NCBI GenBank assembly: GCA_964247055.1
Contig: OZ176058.1
Location: 1,674,001-1,738,000 of the forward strand
DNA length: 64,000 nucleotides
Direction: 5' to 3'
From: Paragordius varius
Taxonomy: Eukaryota; Nematomorpha
The translations under genes were made by a program, and so were the position numbers. The notes under the pieces are model-generated. The model was not told the origin of the DNA, made no database searches, and saw nothing but the letters and a program-made list of their open reading frames with translations. The first letter of the stretch is position 1. Each line of letters opens with the position of its first letter. This document shows positions 35,173-47,628 of this stretch, piece by piece.

Positions 35173-35639
35173 CAATAAATTTACTGTTTTAACTATTTAG
35201 CAACAACTCGGTTAAATACTCATGATAATAATTATTTTTATGGAAAAAGCAAACCAAAAGCTGTTTTAATTATTTTAAATTTTTACCCTAATAATTATTT
35301 ATTTACATCTGTTTTAAATTATTTTGTTGAAAATTTTGACTATATAAACTCAAATAGAAATCAAATTAAATGACCAACTACCAATCGAAAGATACAGTTT
35401 TTCGAGCTCTTTCGAATGATATGAAATCGAATCTATTTTAAAAAAAATTAATTTTGATTTCAAGTTTAATGTTAAATTGGGCGAAAATTTATCGATAAAT
35501 CCTTATAAAAAAATTCTTAGGTATTAGACTAATTTTTTTCAGATACACTATTTATGTACTTCAATGAAATAATTTAAAATTGGCAGTTGAAAAAATGGTT
35601 TTGTAACATCATACATAATCGTTATTAGGGGGTTGATTT

Positions 35640-36085
35640 GATACACTTCGATTCAGATTGGTAACTAGTGACCTCAGTGAAGTGGATATTAAAAAACTAC
35701 TGAAAGAAACATTTAAAATTTGATTGCTTCAATTCTATTACAAATTATATAAATAAGCCAAAATAATTAATTTGGTTTTAAAAGTAACTACTTTGACGCC
35801 ATTTTATTTTACCACATTCAAATATTGTGTATATTTGATTCTAGCCTTGAAGTTTAGGCTAATTTATATTAAATTATATTAAACGTTAATTTAAACCGAA
35901 AAAATGGTTTAAATTGCATTATTTATATTAGTTAATGCATACATGCTGACAAAATAAGTGATATCAAGTTTTTGTAAATAAATCTTTTTTATATTTCAAT
36001 GCATAAATGTTATATAAGTGCAAACTATTTGTTCCAATATATAATTTATTTTAAACAGTCATGGGGTTTCAAAAGATCTCATGTT
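35640..36085. mobile_element. MITE-2-like element (U4 copy)
   Basis: ACACTTCGATTCAGATTGGTA on the left, with a worn right end near CATGGGGTTTCAAAAGATC. Ortholog of 6467-6915. Confidence 0.5.
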
Positions 36086-36114
36086 AATCAGAAAGTTAAA
36101 TGAATGTGTTGTAT

Positions 36115-37496
36115 CGCACCAATTAAATTCTAGTTTCAATGTTATCCAATGATCATTGGATTGGACCGTCCAGTCTTCCAAAAATCTTTACAGTTTGTAT
36201 AAAACATTTTTATATGGTAGAGGATATATTGGCGATTTATTAAGCTTTGTTTTTCTAAATTAATTATAATATTGCGGATGGTTAATGGTATAATATTTTT
36301 TTCTAACCTTTCTTGACATTGGAATTTTAGGTTACCAACTTGGCTACTTTGATTGCCCAAATTTTGTCACCTTCTACCAATTCAATAACATTTTGAAAGT
36401 GAGACGCTTGATTATGTAGGAATTACTATATTTTTGAAGAATCACTTTCTAAAAACTTTTCGAAAGTTTTAGGACATTTGTCCTGTGAAATAGGATATTA
36501 AAGGATTATACATTTTTAAAATTTTTCAATAGCTGGCAGAAGAGCTAACCAACGAGTTTTACAATATCCAAGCATTATTTGATAATAAACTTCTGCATTT
36601 TCACAGAATTCCCTTAAGCGTTTCAACGCGTACCGTGTATATATAAAAATAGGAATGTATTTTAACAACTACATTTTCCATATCTAGGGATTATAAATCA
36701 GCAGCTGTTTGAATAGCGTTGTGTAATATATGTGCACACCCAGCGCCAATAATGTTTTGATTAAGATTATCTACTAATTTATGAAAAATATTTTTTGTTC
36801 CCCTCCTTGCTTTTCCACCAAAGTTCGTATTGGTGTTGTCAGCGCAATATGCGATGATTTTCTTTTTTAAATTATTTTTTTCTAGAATATTCATTATTGA
36901 AGTAAAAATTATGTCGGAATTTTCACCGAGAGAAATGGAACTAAAATTTTAATTTACTCCGGTTTCCGGATTAAAATATCTTATTAAAGTGGGAAATAAT
37001 TTTGTTCATGTGATTTGATGCAGCAGAGTATAGCGATATGAAATTAATTTTCAGCAAATCTTTTTGTATTTCAGAAAATGCATGTGGCGAAAGGACATTG
37101 CACAATGACTTCCGCCTTTGTGCGGGCGCATGTAAATTTTTTATTGAATAAGGTACGAATAATCTGTGAGGTACAATCCATAGATCTAAAGGAATGATTG
37201 TGATTAACCGCGTAAAAAGATAGAACGCCTTCGGCTAGTGCCAAATTCTTTTCTTCCTATCCAAAAGCGGTTTTTCGATAAAAATCGCTCATTTTGTATG
37301 ATGATGTCGGCACATGAACAATTTTTATGTTTCTATGTTTTCATATGCTTTGTAATATCATGCTTGCCGCCATGCGCTAGGGTGAATTCCCCCTCGCATA
37401 AAGAACATTTAATAAATGATTCATTCTTCGTTTTTTTGATAAAAGGAAATTCTTTGATTAATTCATTGTTGAATTAATAACTTCCTTTTGTACTCA
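36115..37496 (-). pseudogene. hAT-B transposase, truncated and broken
   Basis: The best-preserved part is 36894-36691: MNILEKNNLKKKIIAYCADN, then TNTNFGGKARRGTKNIFHKL and NQNIIGAGCAHILHNAIQTA. This is the catalytic-Asp region of the family. Upstream, FIDRKPLLDRKNE-type fragments and a zinc-finger remnant (ARG.FTLAHGGKHDI..) lie at 37400-37200 in several frames. Downstream it runs only to MFYTNCKDFWKTGR near 36180 before the deletion point. Many breaks. Confidence 0.8.
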
Positions 37497-37953
37497 CATT
37501 TTTTTACTAATATTAGTTTATAAAAATATTACCTTTTTTCGGAGTAAACGTATAAGCTACCGATTTTTGGTATTAATTTGTCTTTTTGATAAGATTGGCA
37601 GGTAATATAACTAAAATATTAGTATAAAAATATATTTTATTACCTTAATTTTCTGAAGTTATATAAGCTACCGATTTGTGGTATTAATTAGTCTTTTTGA
37701 TAATGTTGGTAATAAGATTAGGAAGGAAAATGTATAATCACATGATATAAATGTGAAAAAAATAATAAAAAATTGTAATTTAAAGTTGATATAGATTTTA
37801 AAGATAACTAATGATAAAAAATAAAAAAAAATTTTTAATAAAATACATGCATTTAAAAAAAAATTATTTTTTATATAATCTTGAAAAAGCGGGACATTAA
37901 ACGTAGCGGGACGCGGGACAAAGTGTGAAAAAGCGGGACGTCTGGTCACCTTA
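36115..37953 (-). mobile_element. hAT-B transposon, 3' end missing
   Basis: Same family as hAT-A, on the minus strand. The 5' terminus is intact (TAAGGTGACCAGACGTCCCG read from 37953) and is followed on the plus strand by TGTATAGT. At the other side the element stops at 36115 within the transposase gene. The backbone before it (gtgttgtat) is the start of the same target. U1 (around 6938) has the uninterrupted GTTGTATAGTGTTGAG. So the 3' half, the 3' TIR and part of the target duplication were deleted together. Confidence 0.9.
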
Positions 37954-38695
37954 TGTATAGTGTTAAGTAGTAACATTAAAATCCGATTTTTTTTCGCGTG
38001 ATAATAAAACAGAATGTAGTGAAGATTTGTCTTTAAAACAAATAGTTGAAAATATGAATAATAAATATCAAAATTTTTATTTATGCTTTTAAAAATTGGT
38101 GAACTGATAGTTTTGAGGTCAATACTTTGTTACATTTTTATTTTTTTGTCATCAATGACATTTGGGGGTAGTCATCGACCCTTCATAGCTTAAAGTGGTA
38201 AAACAACTAATTAAAATTAAAATGTCAAACCCTCTCCTGTATTAGAACATAAAACTTTTAAAAATTTTAACTGCTAGAGGCTAAAATTGCGACACCTCCA
38301 AATCACGTTTAAAATTAACAGCTGATAATAAAATCAATAATTTTAAAAATTTGCTGGTAATCCAAAAAAGCTTTGCAATGTTAATTATTTATATTTTTTA
38401 ATCATAATATACAGTTATTGGCGTTTTGTATTTACTGTTTAAAAAAGTTGTAAAAAAATGGCGGCGAAAAAGTTTGAAATGAGGATTTTTAACAATTTTA
38501 AAGGATTTTGTTAATATATTTTTGTATAATGCGCCGCTAAAAAAAGCATATTTTAATTTTGCAAGGTTCCTTATTAATCTATCAGAGGGCTACAGAACTG
38601 TTAAATATTTTTTCTTATTAAATTACTATAGATATTTATTTTGTAATATGAAAGATCCCTTTGAAATTATTGAAAAACTGTCTCTTTATTTTGAG

Positions 38696-38982
38696 TTAGT
38701 ATGCCATGATATGCCAAGTTTTGTCAATCAAGTTATTTATGAAATCGCCAACAGTGATGTTTTCTAAATTAGATCGATTTTTTGCATTTTTCGAATTTGT
38801 TTCCGTTATATTTATACCAGTTGGGACAAAAAACATAAATGGATTCCACACAGAAATATTTTCATTTTGTGGTATGCTTAAGTTTGGATTCATATAAGAG
38901 CTCATATTTTTAAGATTTGTTGGATGTTTTAAGTGTTTTCGCTTATTTTTGTGCCTTCTATGTGCAACATTGGAACTGTACC
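38696..38982 (-). CDS. Terminal exon of an unidentified gene, U4 copy
   Basis: This is the same exon as 8266-8555 and 21349-21614, after a TTTCTTATAG acceptor. It reads YSSNVAHRRHKNKRKHLKHP, then MSSYMNPNLSIPQNENISVW, NPFMFFVPTGINITETNSKN, and ends ENITVGDFINNLIDKTWHIM AY with TAA at 38698-38696. The frame is open throughout. One core residue differs (WNP for WNR). The plus strand is also open over 38522-38767 (…DPFEIIEKLSLYFELVCHDM…). The minus reading is preferred because of the conserved acceptor and the synonymous pattern against U2. Confidence 0.6.
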
Positions 38983-40639
38983 CTATAAGAAATTAAAAAA
39001 TAATGGATAATATAATTAAATGAAAATTGATTTATATAAGACAACTTTGAATAAATCAGTATTTGGTAATTGTGTTTTAAAAGTTCACACCTTCTTTAAA
39101 TAAATTTTATTTTTGGAGTTTTGCATTTTATTATAATATATTTTATTTTTAAATCTAGTATCGTATAGTATAAAAAAAGATGTCCAAATTATATAAACAA
39201 AATAAGTGGTAAAATACGGAAATAATTGTTTAATTTACACCATTAGTTACTTTTTACCATACTCACTGTAAAACTTAATTTATTTCCAAACATAAAACCA
39301 TTATTTAATATAAGAGCTGGCTAAAACGCAGTCCGCCTGCAAAAAATTTGAAATAATCTGCTCATTAAATCTAAGTAAAATTATTATTTTTTATACAAAT
39401 TTTGTTAATATGACTAACCAAATCACATTACAAAAATTGTTATCATGTGTTTGTATCTTTCAGGCTTATGTTTGAAGCGATTTATAATAAACTCCCCTGA
39501 TTTATAACATATTAGTTACCATTAAGGTTGTTGAAATTACTAAGGGTAACACCACCAGACAGTTGGGTTAGATTAAATAAATATAAATAGATGTAAAACA
39601 AAAGGACAAAATATTTTTGATTTTTAACATACATTTCGATACTTTTTAAAAACTTGAAACCGAAAATAATTAATTACAAAAATAGCTGTTGATTCAACAG
39701 TTCAAAAAAGGCAAAGTTCAAATTTTTTTTGTTTTTAAAAAAGAACATTAGCTTTAGAATGATGCAATAAATCATTAATTATGTTATGTAAGGTTTAATT
39801 GGTTTTGAAAGGTAGTACATTATGTGTGCACTTTAAAAATATTTGATATTTGTTATTAAAAGTTGCTTTTTTGGCTTAACTATCAAGATTATTATTTATT
39901 AAATGTCAAATTATGAGGGAAATTAAAAATTTTAATCATTTTTATAAAAAGTAGGCATTAGAGAGCCCTATTGGCTATTTCGTTTTTTAAAATGTATTTA
40001 AGTTTATCGCGAAATTTAACCTATATAGTAAAGACTAAAAATAAATTTTAAAATCCTGATGATTTTTAACAAGAATTTGATTGTTACAAAATAAAACCGG
40101 ATTCAATTTGTTTTTATTCCGGGTTTCACTTATAATATAATCTGTCTAAATAGATATATAAAGACTATCTTTAAACACATTAAGTTGATATTGTTAAAAT
40201 ATATTTAATTAAAAATTATTTTTTTAATCTTTTATAATTTACTTTAATAAAATAAAAATTTAAGTGATCGAATTATAGACTGACTTACTAAAATAATATA
40301 AATACCATATGAAATTTACCAAAATAATTATGTAGCTTTGTTTGAAAAAAAATTTGTTTATATTATGGAAAATACAGTCGCGAGAGCTATTCTATGTCAT
40401 TTCGAAGTATTTTAATTGCCAAAGGCGGATTTATTTACCATAACTGTCCTATAAGAGTTCTTTCATCGTATTAGTTACATATTTAATAATTAAGGTGACC
40501 AGATTTTTTGAAGGAAAAAGCGGGACAAATCTGAGAAGGGGGATGGGGGTCATTGGGGGGTACAACCAAAAATTTTTATACAAAAAATTTATTGCAATAT
40601 TTATTTATTTTTAACACAAATACATTATGAATATAAAAA

Positions 40640-41425
40640 AATTGTACCTTATTCAATAAATTTACATGTGCACGAACAAAGGGTGAAGTGATTGTAATCT
40701 AGAAAAAAAAATAATAAAGACGAAATCATCACAAAGTGCGCTGGGTGATGCAAGAAGCGGCACAAAAAATATTTTTAACAATTTAGCGAATAATCTTAAT
40801 CAAAACATTATTGGCAGATACACAACGCTATTCAAACAGCTACTGATTTGTTACCCCTGGATGTAGAAAATGTACCTGATATAATGCTTGGATATTCTAG
40901 AACTCGTTGGTTAGCTCTTTTGCCAGCTATTGAAAAAAATTTAAAAATGCATGATCGCCTAGAACTATTTTTTATCACAGGACAAATGTCTAAAATTCCA
41001 AGTCAAAAAAGGTTAAAAAATAATTTTATACCATTACCTAATCGCATTATTATAAATCATCCAGAAAAACAAGGCTCAATGAATAGCCAGGATATAAAAA
41101 TGTTTTATACAAACAGAAACGATTATTTGGAAGACAAGACAGTGCAATTCAATGACACTTTTTTTGAAGTATCATTATTAAATAAATATATTGAATGAAA
41201 ACTTATATTATGGCAACAGAAAAAAATACGTAGGATAAAACATCCTTTTTAAACAAATTATGTTCCATACAATAATATTTTAATTGTAGAATTTGCATTA
41301 TCTTTACCTGAACCACTGGTATTGAACGCGTTTTTAAGTAAATTAAGTAAGGACACGGAATCAAATTTAAATGTTGAATAAAAGCCATTTAATGTGTTCA
41401 AATATAATTTGACATGAAGACTTAT
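40640..41425 (+). pseudogene. Convergent partial transposase copy in hAT-C
   Basis: It includes GDARSGTKNIFNNLANNLNQ (near 40750), then an open stretch 40848-41198 with LGYSRTRWLALLPAIEKNLK, FITGQMSKIPSQKRLKNNFI and MFYTNRNDYLEDKTVQFND. It lacks the zinc finger and much of the catalytic region. It corresponds base for base to the minus-strand copy at 13480-12655 in hAT-A and meets the main gene tail to tail at about 41430. Confidence 0.85.
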
Positions 41426-41454
41426 AAATTAACACAAAAACTTGAAAGAAAATA

Positions 41455-43289
41455 TTTTATTCTTTGGTATATTTTCGTTTGAGTGAATGCGTTTTAGCAG
41501 ATTGTCATCATTTTTTAAAATATTGTAGAAGTCTTCACAAGAATTTGTCAAATTAAATTTAGCAGATAAAAAGGCCTTTAAAGTTTCAACATTTAAATTT
41601 GATTTTTCCGATGTTAACACTTGATTTACTGCGAAAAAACGCGCTCAGTAGCAGCGTTGGTTCCAGGTAAAGATAATGCGAATTCCACAATATTTAAAAT
41701 ATTATTGTATGTAATATAGTTGGCTTCAAAATAATGAAATATTTCCAACCATTTCTTTTCTACTGATATTTTTCTTTTGTCCATAATTTAAGTTTTTCAT
41801 TATTAATATATCTTTTAACTAATAATTCTTCATAAAAAAGATCATTTTCTGAAAGATTACTTTTTGAGAATTTAACAGATATAATCAAATGATTTTTGAA
41901 CATCGCACCAATTAAATGCTGTTTTTAATGTTATCCAATGAAAATGTTCAATTTCATTGAATTGTGTAGTCCAGTCTTCCAAATAATCTTTACAGTTTGT
42001 ATAAAACATTTTTATATGGTACAGGATGGCGATTTATTAAGCCTTGTTGTTCTAAATTATTTATTATATTGCGGATCGTTAGTGGTATAAAATTATTTTC
42101 TAACCGTTCTTGACATTGGAATTTTAAGTTACTAACTTTATTGGCTACTTCGATTGCCGAAATTTTGTCACCCTCTATAAATTTAATAAAATTTTGAAAG
42201 AGAGAAGCTTGATTATGAATTCTAACCTTTTTGACGAATCACAAAAAATTTTTTTAAAGTTGTAGGACATTTGTCCTGTGATAAAAAAATGATTTTAAAG
42301 GATCATAGATTTTTAAAATTCTTTCAATAGCTGGCATAAAAGTTAACCAACGAGTTTTACAATATCCAAGCATTTTTTGATATTGAACTTCTGCATTTGC
42401 ACAGAATTCTTTAAGCGTTTCAACACGTACCGTTTATATATAAAAATAGAAATATATTTTAACAACTACATTTTCCACATCTAGGGGTAACAAATCAGCA
42501 GCTGTTTGAATAGCATTGTGTATTATGTGCGCTGCACACCTGACGCCAATAATGTTTTGATTAAGATTATCTGTAAATTTATGAAAAATATATTTTGTTC
42601 CCCTCCTTGCTTTTCCACCAAAGTTCGTATTGGTGTTGTCAGCGCAATATGCGATAATTTTGTCTTTTAAATTATTTTTTTCTAGAATATGATTATTGAA
42701 GTAAATATCGGAATTTTCACCGGGTAGAGAAATTAAATCTAAAATTTTAATTTTTACTCCGGTTTCTGAATCCAAATATCTTATTAAAGTGGGAAATATT
42801 TTGTTTAATGGTGATTTGATGCATCAGAGTATAGGGATAAAAAATTAATTTTCAGCAAATCTTTTTGTATTTCAGAAAATGCATGTGGCGAAAGGACATT
42901 GCACACAATGGGTTCAGTCTTTGTACGGGCACATGTAAATTTTTTATGGAATAACGTGCGAATAACTTGTGAGGTAAAATCCATAGATCTAAAGGAATGA
43001 TTGTGATAAACGGCGTGAAAAGATAAAACGCCTTCGGCTAATGCCAAATTCTTTTCTTCCTCTCCAAAAGCGGTTTTTCGAAAAAAATTGCTCATTTTGT
43101 AAGATGATGCCTCCATATCCAAACATTTTTTGATGTTTCTGTGTTTCCATATGCTTTTTAATATCATGCATGCCGCCATGTTCTAGCCTCGCATAAAAAA
43201 CATTTAACAAATGATTCATTATTCGTTTTGATAAAAGGAAATTCTTCCATTAATTTATCGTTGAATTTACAACCTCTTTTTGCGCTCAT
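41455..43289 (-). pseudogene. hAT-C transposase, main copy, broken
   Basis: ATG at 43289 gives MSAQKRGCKFND-type sequence, like hAT-A. Good blocks are the zinc-finger tail (LEHGGMHDIKKHMETQKHQK), SFRSMDFTSQVIRTLFHKKF, LSPHAFSEIQKDLLKINFLS, LYSDAS (catalytic region), ENSDIYFNNHILEKNNLKDK, IIAYCADNTNTNFGGKARRG, GVRCAAHIIHNAIQTAADLL and, at the end, LTSEKSNLNVETLKAFLSAK. It is better preserved than hAT-A or hAT-B, with fewer breaks (for example near 42800, 42430 and 41620), but not open. Confidence 0.85.
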
Positions 43290-43886
43290 ATTTATATAGT
43301 ACTATTAGTATAATAAATATTATTATACCTTAATTTTCTGGAATAAACGTGTAAGGTACCGATTTGTGGTATCAATTTGTCTTTTAAGCTCCAGATTTGT
43401 GGTATTAACTTGGCTTTTTGATAATGATGACAGTAGTAGTAGAAGCAAAGTGTATAATTATATGATATAAATTTGAAAAAAATAAATATTTTTGATTTAA
43501 AATAAAAAATTTTAATTTAAAATTGAATAGATTTTAAAGATAATAAATGATAAAAAATTTAAACGGATAAAAAAAATTTATTTGTATTGAAAAAAATTTT
43601 TTTTTAGATAATCTTGAAAAAGCGGGACATTTTAAAAACGTAGCGGGAGGCGGGACTGTCCCGCCAAAAGCGGGACGTCTGGTCACCTTATTAATAATGC
43701 ACACTATTTTCTCCCCAATTTTCAATTAATACAAAAAGAAAAAAATATCAAGCCATTTAAAATACTAAAACGGCCTATAATAGCTACTGTTCTCTCTAAT
43801 GTACAATATTTTTTATTCAAAGCAAATAATTATGGGTTAATCAACTTTTGTTTCATTTAGATTTGGGCCTTAACTATATTTAAGAC

Positions 43887-44114
43887 CAGTAATTCCCAAA
43901 AGGGGGCGTAAAAAATCTAGGGGGGAATTCGGATAATTCAATTACAGAATATAATCAGAAACAAATTGAAGATTAATGAGATTTCAGGTGCATATCATGA
44001 TTTGTATTTGAACAAATGTACAAACAAAAACTTCTTTGTTTTAGATTTTTATGTATTTTTTCCAATTTGATGGGGTATGAATGAATAACACAAAGGTGGG
44101 AACAGGAACCTCTG
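43887..44114. mobile_element. hAT-type MITE (CAGTAATTCCCAA), U4 copy
   Basis: Ends CAGTAATTCCCAAAAGGGGG and the inverse of CAGAGGTTCCTGTTCCCACC, with perfect TTTAAGAC duplications (43879-43886 and 44115-44122). Ortholog of 24915-25193. Confidence 0.8.
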
Positions 44115-44511
44115 TTTAAGACAAAAGGAATTACCAAATTATACGTTTTTTGAATTAGTAAAACCTTTACAAAAACAACTTTATTGATAATATTGAATTT
44201 TTGATTGTATTTTATCAAAATTAATAGCTTCGTGACTTTACTAAACAAGTCGTTAAAACATTATTTGGATTACAATTACTGTTGAAATTTTAGCCATTTT
44301 ATAAAAAAAGTTTTAAACAAAACGAAATCTTAGACTGATTTGTAGGTAATAACTTCTTAGCAATAAGCCAAACAAGGTGTGGGATAACCTAAAATTATTT
44401 AAAGATAAATTTTTTTAATGATTATCTATAGTTATAATTTCCATATATAAATAGTTTTCTAAAGCAATATACAAAATATATGATCCCATTCTATATAAAA
44501 CCTATTTAACC

Positions 44512-44784
44512 AGATGTTTCCAACACAAATAATTTCGCGGGCCGCCTTTTTCGACTTAAAAACTCCGGCGGGCTGCATTTCAGATATATATATGGGCATT
44601 CATAAATAATAATTAGATTTCAGACATAGGATTGCAAAATGCAATATAAAAATTTCCTTGTTCTTGCCAGTGAATAGACTCATTTAGAAATGATTGGTTA
44701 AGAATTACTAGCAAATATTTTTTTATTTTTTGCAAATTATGTTTTCTAAATTTGCAGGTCGCGAGTTGAACACCCCTGTTTTAG
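44512..44784. mobile_element. hAT-type MITE (GCGGGCCGC family), U4 copy
   Basis: Starts CAGATGTTTCCAACACAAAT with CGCGGGCCGCC, ends GTCGCGAGTTGAACACCCCTG. This is the best-preserved copy and defines the family's ends. Non-coding. Confidence 0.75.
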
Positions 44785-45040
44785 ACATATATTTTAAGGT
44801 AATAATTTATTGATAAATCATGAAATAGAGCATTTGCTTGATAAGGATAATTGAGATGAGGCTTGCTTGCAATTAAGAAACATATAATATGAAATCATAA
44901 AAAGATATACTTTATATAGAAATTACAATGCAATATAAAAAACATTGCTGGTTTTATAAAATCCTTGAAATCAATTAATGACTTTTGACGTAGATTTTGG
45001 AATAGAAAAAGTTTAATATAGATAATTGATATTAGCTTAA

Positions 45041-45335
45041 TTACAGAAAACTGTAATTATATGGACAAACCTTAAAAATATAAGGACAAATATTTTTTCC
45101 AAAAGACAACCATACTTTTTAAATCATGATTCAATATACTCATTGTTTTAAATGGCAAAGTGTCAAATATAGATATATATTACCAACACAATAAGTTCTA
45201 TATTTTACAATACTAACTAAATAAATAGCTTATATGAAAAATATTTAGATTTAAAAAAGTATGGTTGTCTTTTTGTAAATAATATTTGTCGTTATAATTT
45301 TTGCGTTTTGTCCTTATAATTTCAATTTTAATGTA
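45041..45335. mobile_element. MITE-3 copy, U4 ortholog of 26107-26398
   Basis: TTACAGAAAACTGTAATTATA opens it, AAAAGACAACCATACTTTTT and AAAAAAGTATGGTTGTCTTT are the inner arms, and CCTTATAATTTCAATTTTA is near the right end. Confidence 0.8.
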
Positions 45336-45504
45336 AAAATTTACTAAATAAATGAATATTTTTAAAAAATTTTCAAATATAAATGATAAAAAATAAAAAA
45401 TTTAATTAATCATGCGAATTTATGTATATTGCAACCAAATGCATTTTCAGACGTGTAACCAATGTATAAGAAGCCATCCGAATCCTTATTTTGTTTGTAG
45501 AGAT

Positions 45505-45785
45505 CAAGGAGTATTGTACTATTTACAGTAACAATTAAAATTATAAAAAAGATAAAACATATAAAATTAAAACACTAAAAACTATTTTTATAAAGGAAAT
45601 AAAATTTTTGATTATTAATTTTTTCGATAATTACATTATTTTTAAAAATAACAAAGTGTGTTAGAAATCAAAAAGTATTGTACTATTCACAGTAAGAATT
45701 AAAATTATAAAAAAATAAAACACTAAAAACTATTTTTATAAAGGAAATAAAATTTTTGATTATTGATTTTTTCGATATATCCTAA
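45505..45785. repeat. Two-copy tandem repeat at the end of U4
   Basis: The sequence AGTATTGTACTATTTACAGT followed by AAAACACTAAAAACTATTTT, AAGGAAATAAAATTTTTGAT and TTTTTTCGATA occurs at 45511-45630 and again at 45668-45778, a period of about 157. The repeat begins in unit sequence and ends in unique sequence, so it straddles the end of the segmental array. Confidence 0.75.
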
Positions 45786-46640
45786 ATTATTCATATTTTT
45801 GAAAATAATCAAATGAATTTATTTGTACCCCAAAACAATAGGTTTTGTTTTTGTAGAAAAAAAGATTCATATTTAATCATTTTAAAGTATATTAGTATTC
45901 TATGTTAAACGTTTTGATTTAATAATTTCAATTATTACTATTGAGAAATTTATGGATAAATTATTATATTTTATTTAATGCTTACCAGATAAGAAGATTT
46001 ACAGTAAATATTTTTATAATGATTATTGATACCCTATATAATAATATAATTTCGTTTTTAATAAATTGTGTAAAATTAAAATCTCGCCAAGTACATAAAA
46101 ATGAGAATAAAACTAAAAATTTTCGATATAATGATATAATCTACATTACAGGGATAAAACTTTACATTTTAATTAATTGATTATATCAGACTCATTCTTA
46201 AATATATGACAATGTTCGCATTTTTATTGGGTGAAATTTTAATTTGTTTTCTAAAGGGAAATAGTATTACCATAATGCATTTTACAAATATCTGGAAAAA
46301 TTTAACAAAAAAAACTAGCAATATATTTTTACAGTCATCTTAGTGTATAAAAATATAAGGTTAATTATATATTTTGATTATTTACGGTAAAACTTTGAGT
46401 TTAAAATATAGAACGCGAGATTTTAAATTTACAATTTAAAAGTTGTTAACTTAAAAAAATAATAATTATATTTTTCCAAGTTAAAATAATATAGACGGTA
46501 GAAATTAAAAAATTAGTGTTTAAGCTAACGACCTCCAAAAAAAAGCTTAAATTCCCTTATATTCTGTTTAACTCTTTATAAATTTTAAATTTCTTAAATC
46601 TAAAATTTTTATTTAATTCTTTGATGTTTTATATAAAAAA
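45786..46640. other. A+T-rich spacer, no gene seen
   Basis: A plus-strand open stretch of 79 codons (45941-46180) has low-complexity Ile/Asn/Tyr composition and no family resemblance; I take it as chance. No repeats shared with the rest of the window stand out. Confidence 0.5.
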
Positions 46641-47300
46641 CTTTTTGCACACCTAGAATTAGGTATCATAGCCTTATTAACATAAATCGAAAGCGTTTGT
46701 TCAGCTTTTATGTTTAAGCGTTTACGTATAATCCATATGAGTTAAAATTAAAAAAATTAGTGTTTAAGCTAATAACTTTAAAATCATGTATTTTACATAC
46801 ATCTAAATAAAATTATTTTAAAAATATAAAGAATTTTTATCTTTCTAATTTTTCATATTTTTCTTTTAACTATAATAAAAATATGCTTACACAGGAATTG
46901 GGTATCTTAGCCTTACTAACATAAATCTATAGCGTTAATATGGCTTTTAATAACATTATGAATACAAATACTGAAAATTTTTTGATAATTAAAATATAGT
47001 AAATTTCATATTCCCTTCAAGTTGGCCTTTATTATATTAAGAAATAAAAGTTATAGTTTTAGATTTCTTAAATCTAAAACTTTTATTTATTTATTTTGTA
47101 TATATAAAAAACTTTTCCACACCTAGAATTAGGTATCATCGTTTTATTAACATAAATCGATCGCGTTTATTTGGCTTATAAAAACATTATGAATACAAAT
47201 ATTGAAAAATTTTTGATAATTAAAATTTAGTAAATTTCATATTCCTTCAAATTGGCCTTTATATTAAGAAATAAAAGTTTTAGTTTTAGGTTGAAACTCT

Positions 47301-47628
47301 CAATTTACAGTCAAAACTTACCCTTTTTTAACAATTCAAATTGACCCTTGAACGATTCAAAATCATCCTAAATATAAATTTTGTGTTTTCTCACTAATGT
47401 AATTAATTATTAATATAAAATATCTCTTTATTGCATAGTTAATTATTTTTTCAATATTATTTTAATTTAAAACAAAATTTTATTTTTACATATATTAAAT
47501 TATCGGTAATTTTGAATTTTAAAAATATAGAGAATTTGAATTGTTTAAGGTTGAATTTAAATTGTTTAAGGGAAAATTTGAATTTAAGGTTTAATTCAAA
47601 TTGTTTAAAGGTAAATTTGAATATAAAT
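47301..47628. mobile_element. Degenerate MITE-1 copy
   Basis: Left arm CAATTTACAGTCAAAACTTACC and CAATTCAAATTGACCCTTGA; right arm GAATTTGAATTGTTTAAGGTT, repeated three times, ending GGTAAATTTGAAT. A sister copy is at 48071-48380, part of the same local duplication. Confidence 0.65.

Larger units (their letters stand above)
40491..43690 (-). mobile_element. hAT-C transposon, 3200 bp, 8-bp target duplication
   Basis: It has complete ends, TAAGGTGACCAGA and TCTGGTCACCTTA, and a perfect TTAATAAT duplication (40483-40490 and 43691-43698). U2 near 24715 keeps the uninterrupted site. The element is oriented opposite to hAT-A. It has the same two-gene layout: a main transposase copy on the minus strand (43289-41455) and a partial, older copy facing it on the plus strand (about 40640-41425). 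Confidence 0.95.
33626..45540. repeat. Tandem segmental unit U4
   Basis: This is the fourth unit copy. It follows U1 closely from 33626 to about 40100, then continues as U2 from 43700 to about 45540, where similarity to the unit ends. It carries hAT-B, hAT-C and a mariner MITE. Segments without separate entries (33626-34688, 35173-35639, 36086-36114, 37962-38695, 38983-40482, 43699-43886, 44115-44511, 44785-45040) are A+T-rich backbone with no gene I can support. Confidence 0.85.

Noticed and set aside
1-45540. Large direct repeats considered as long terminal repeats of a giant retrovirus-like or Polinton-like element
   Set aside because: No reverse transcriptase, integrase, protease, capsid or polymerase-B sequence is seen. 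The repeats are collinear tandem units with shared DNA transposons.
45941-46180. 79-codon plus-strand frame
   Set aside because: Low-complexity Ile/Asn/Tyr sequence typical of A+T-rich DNA, no splice or homology support.
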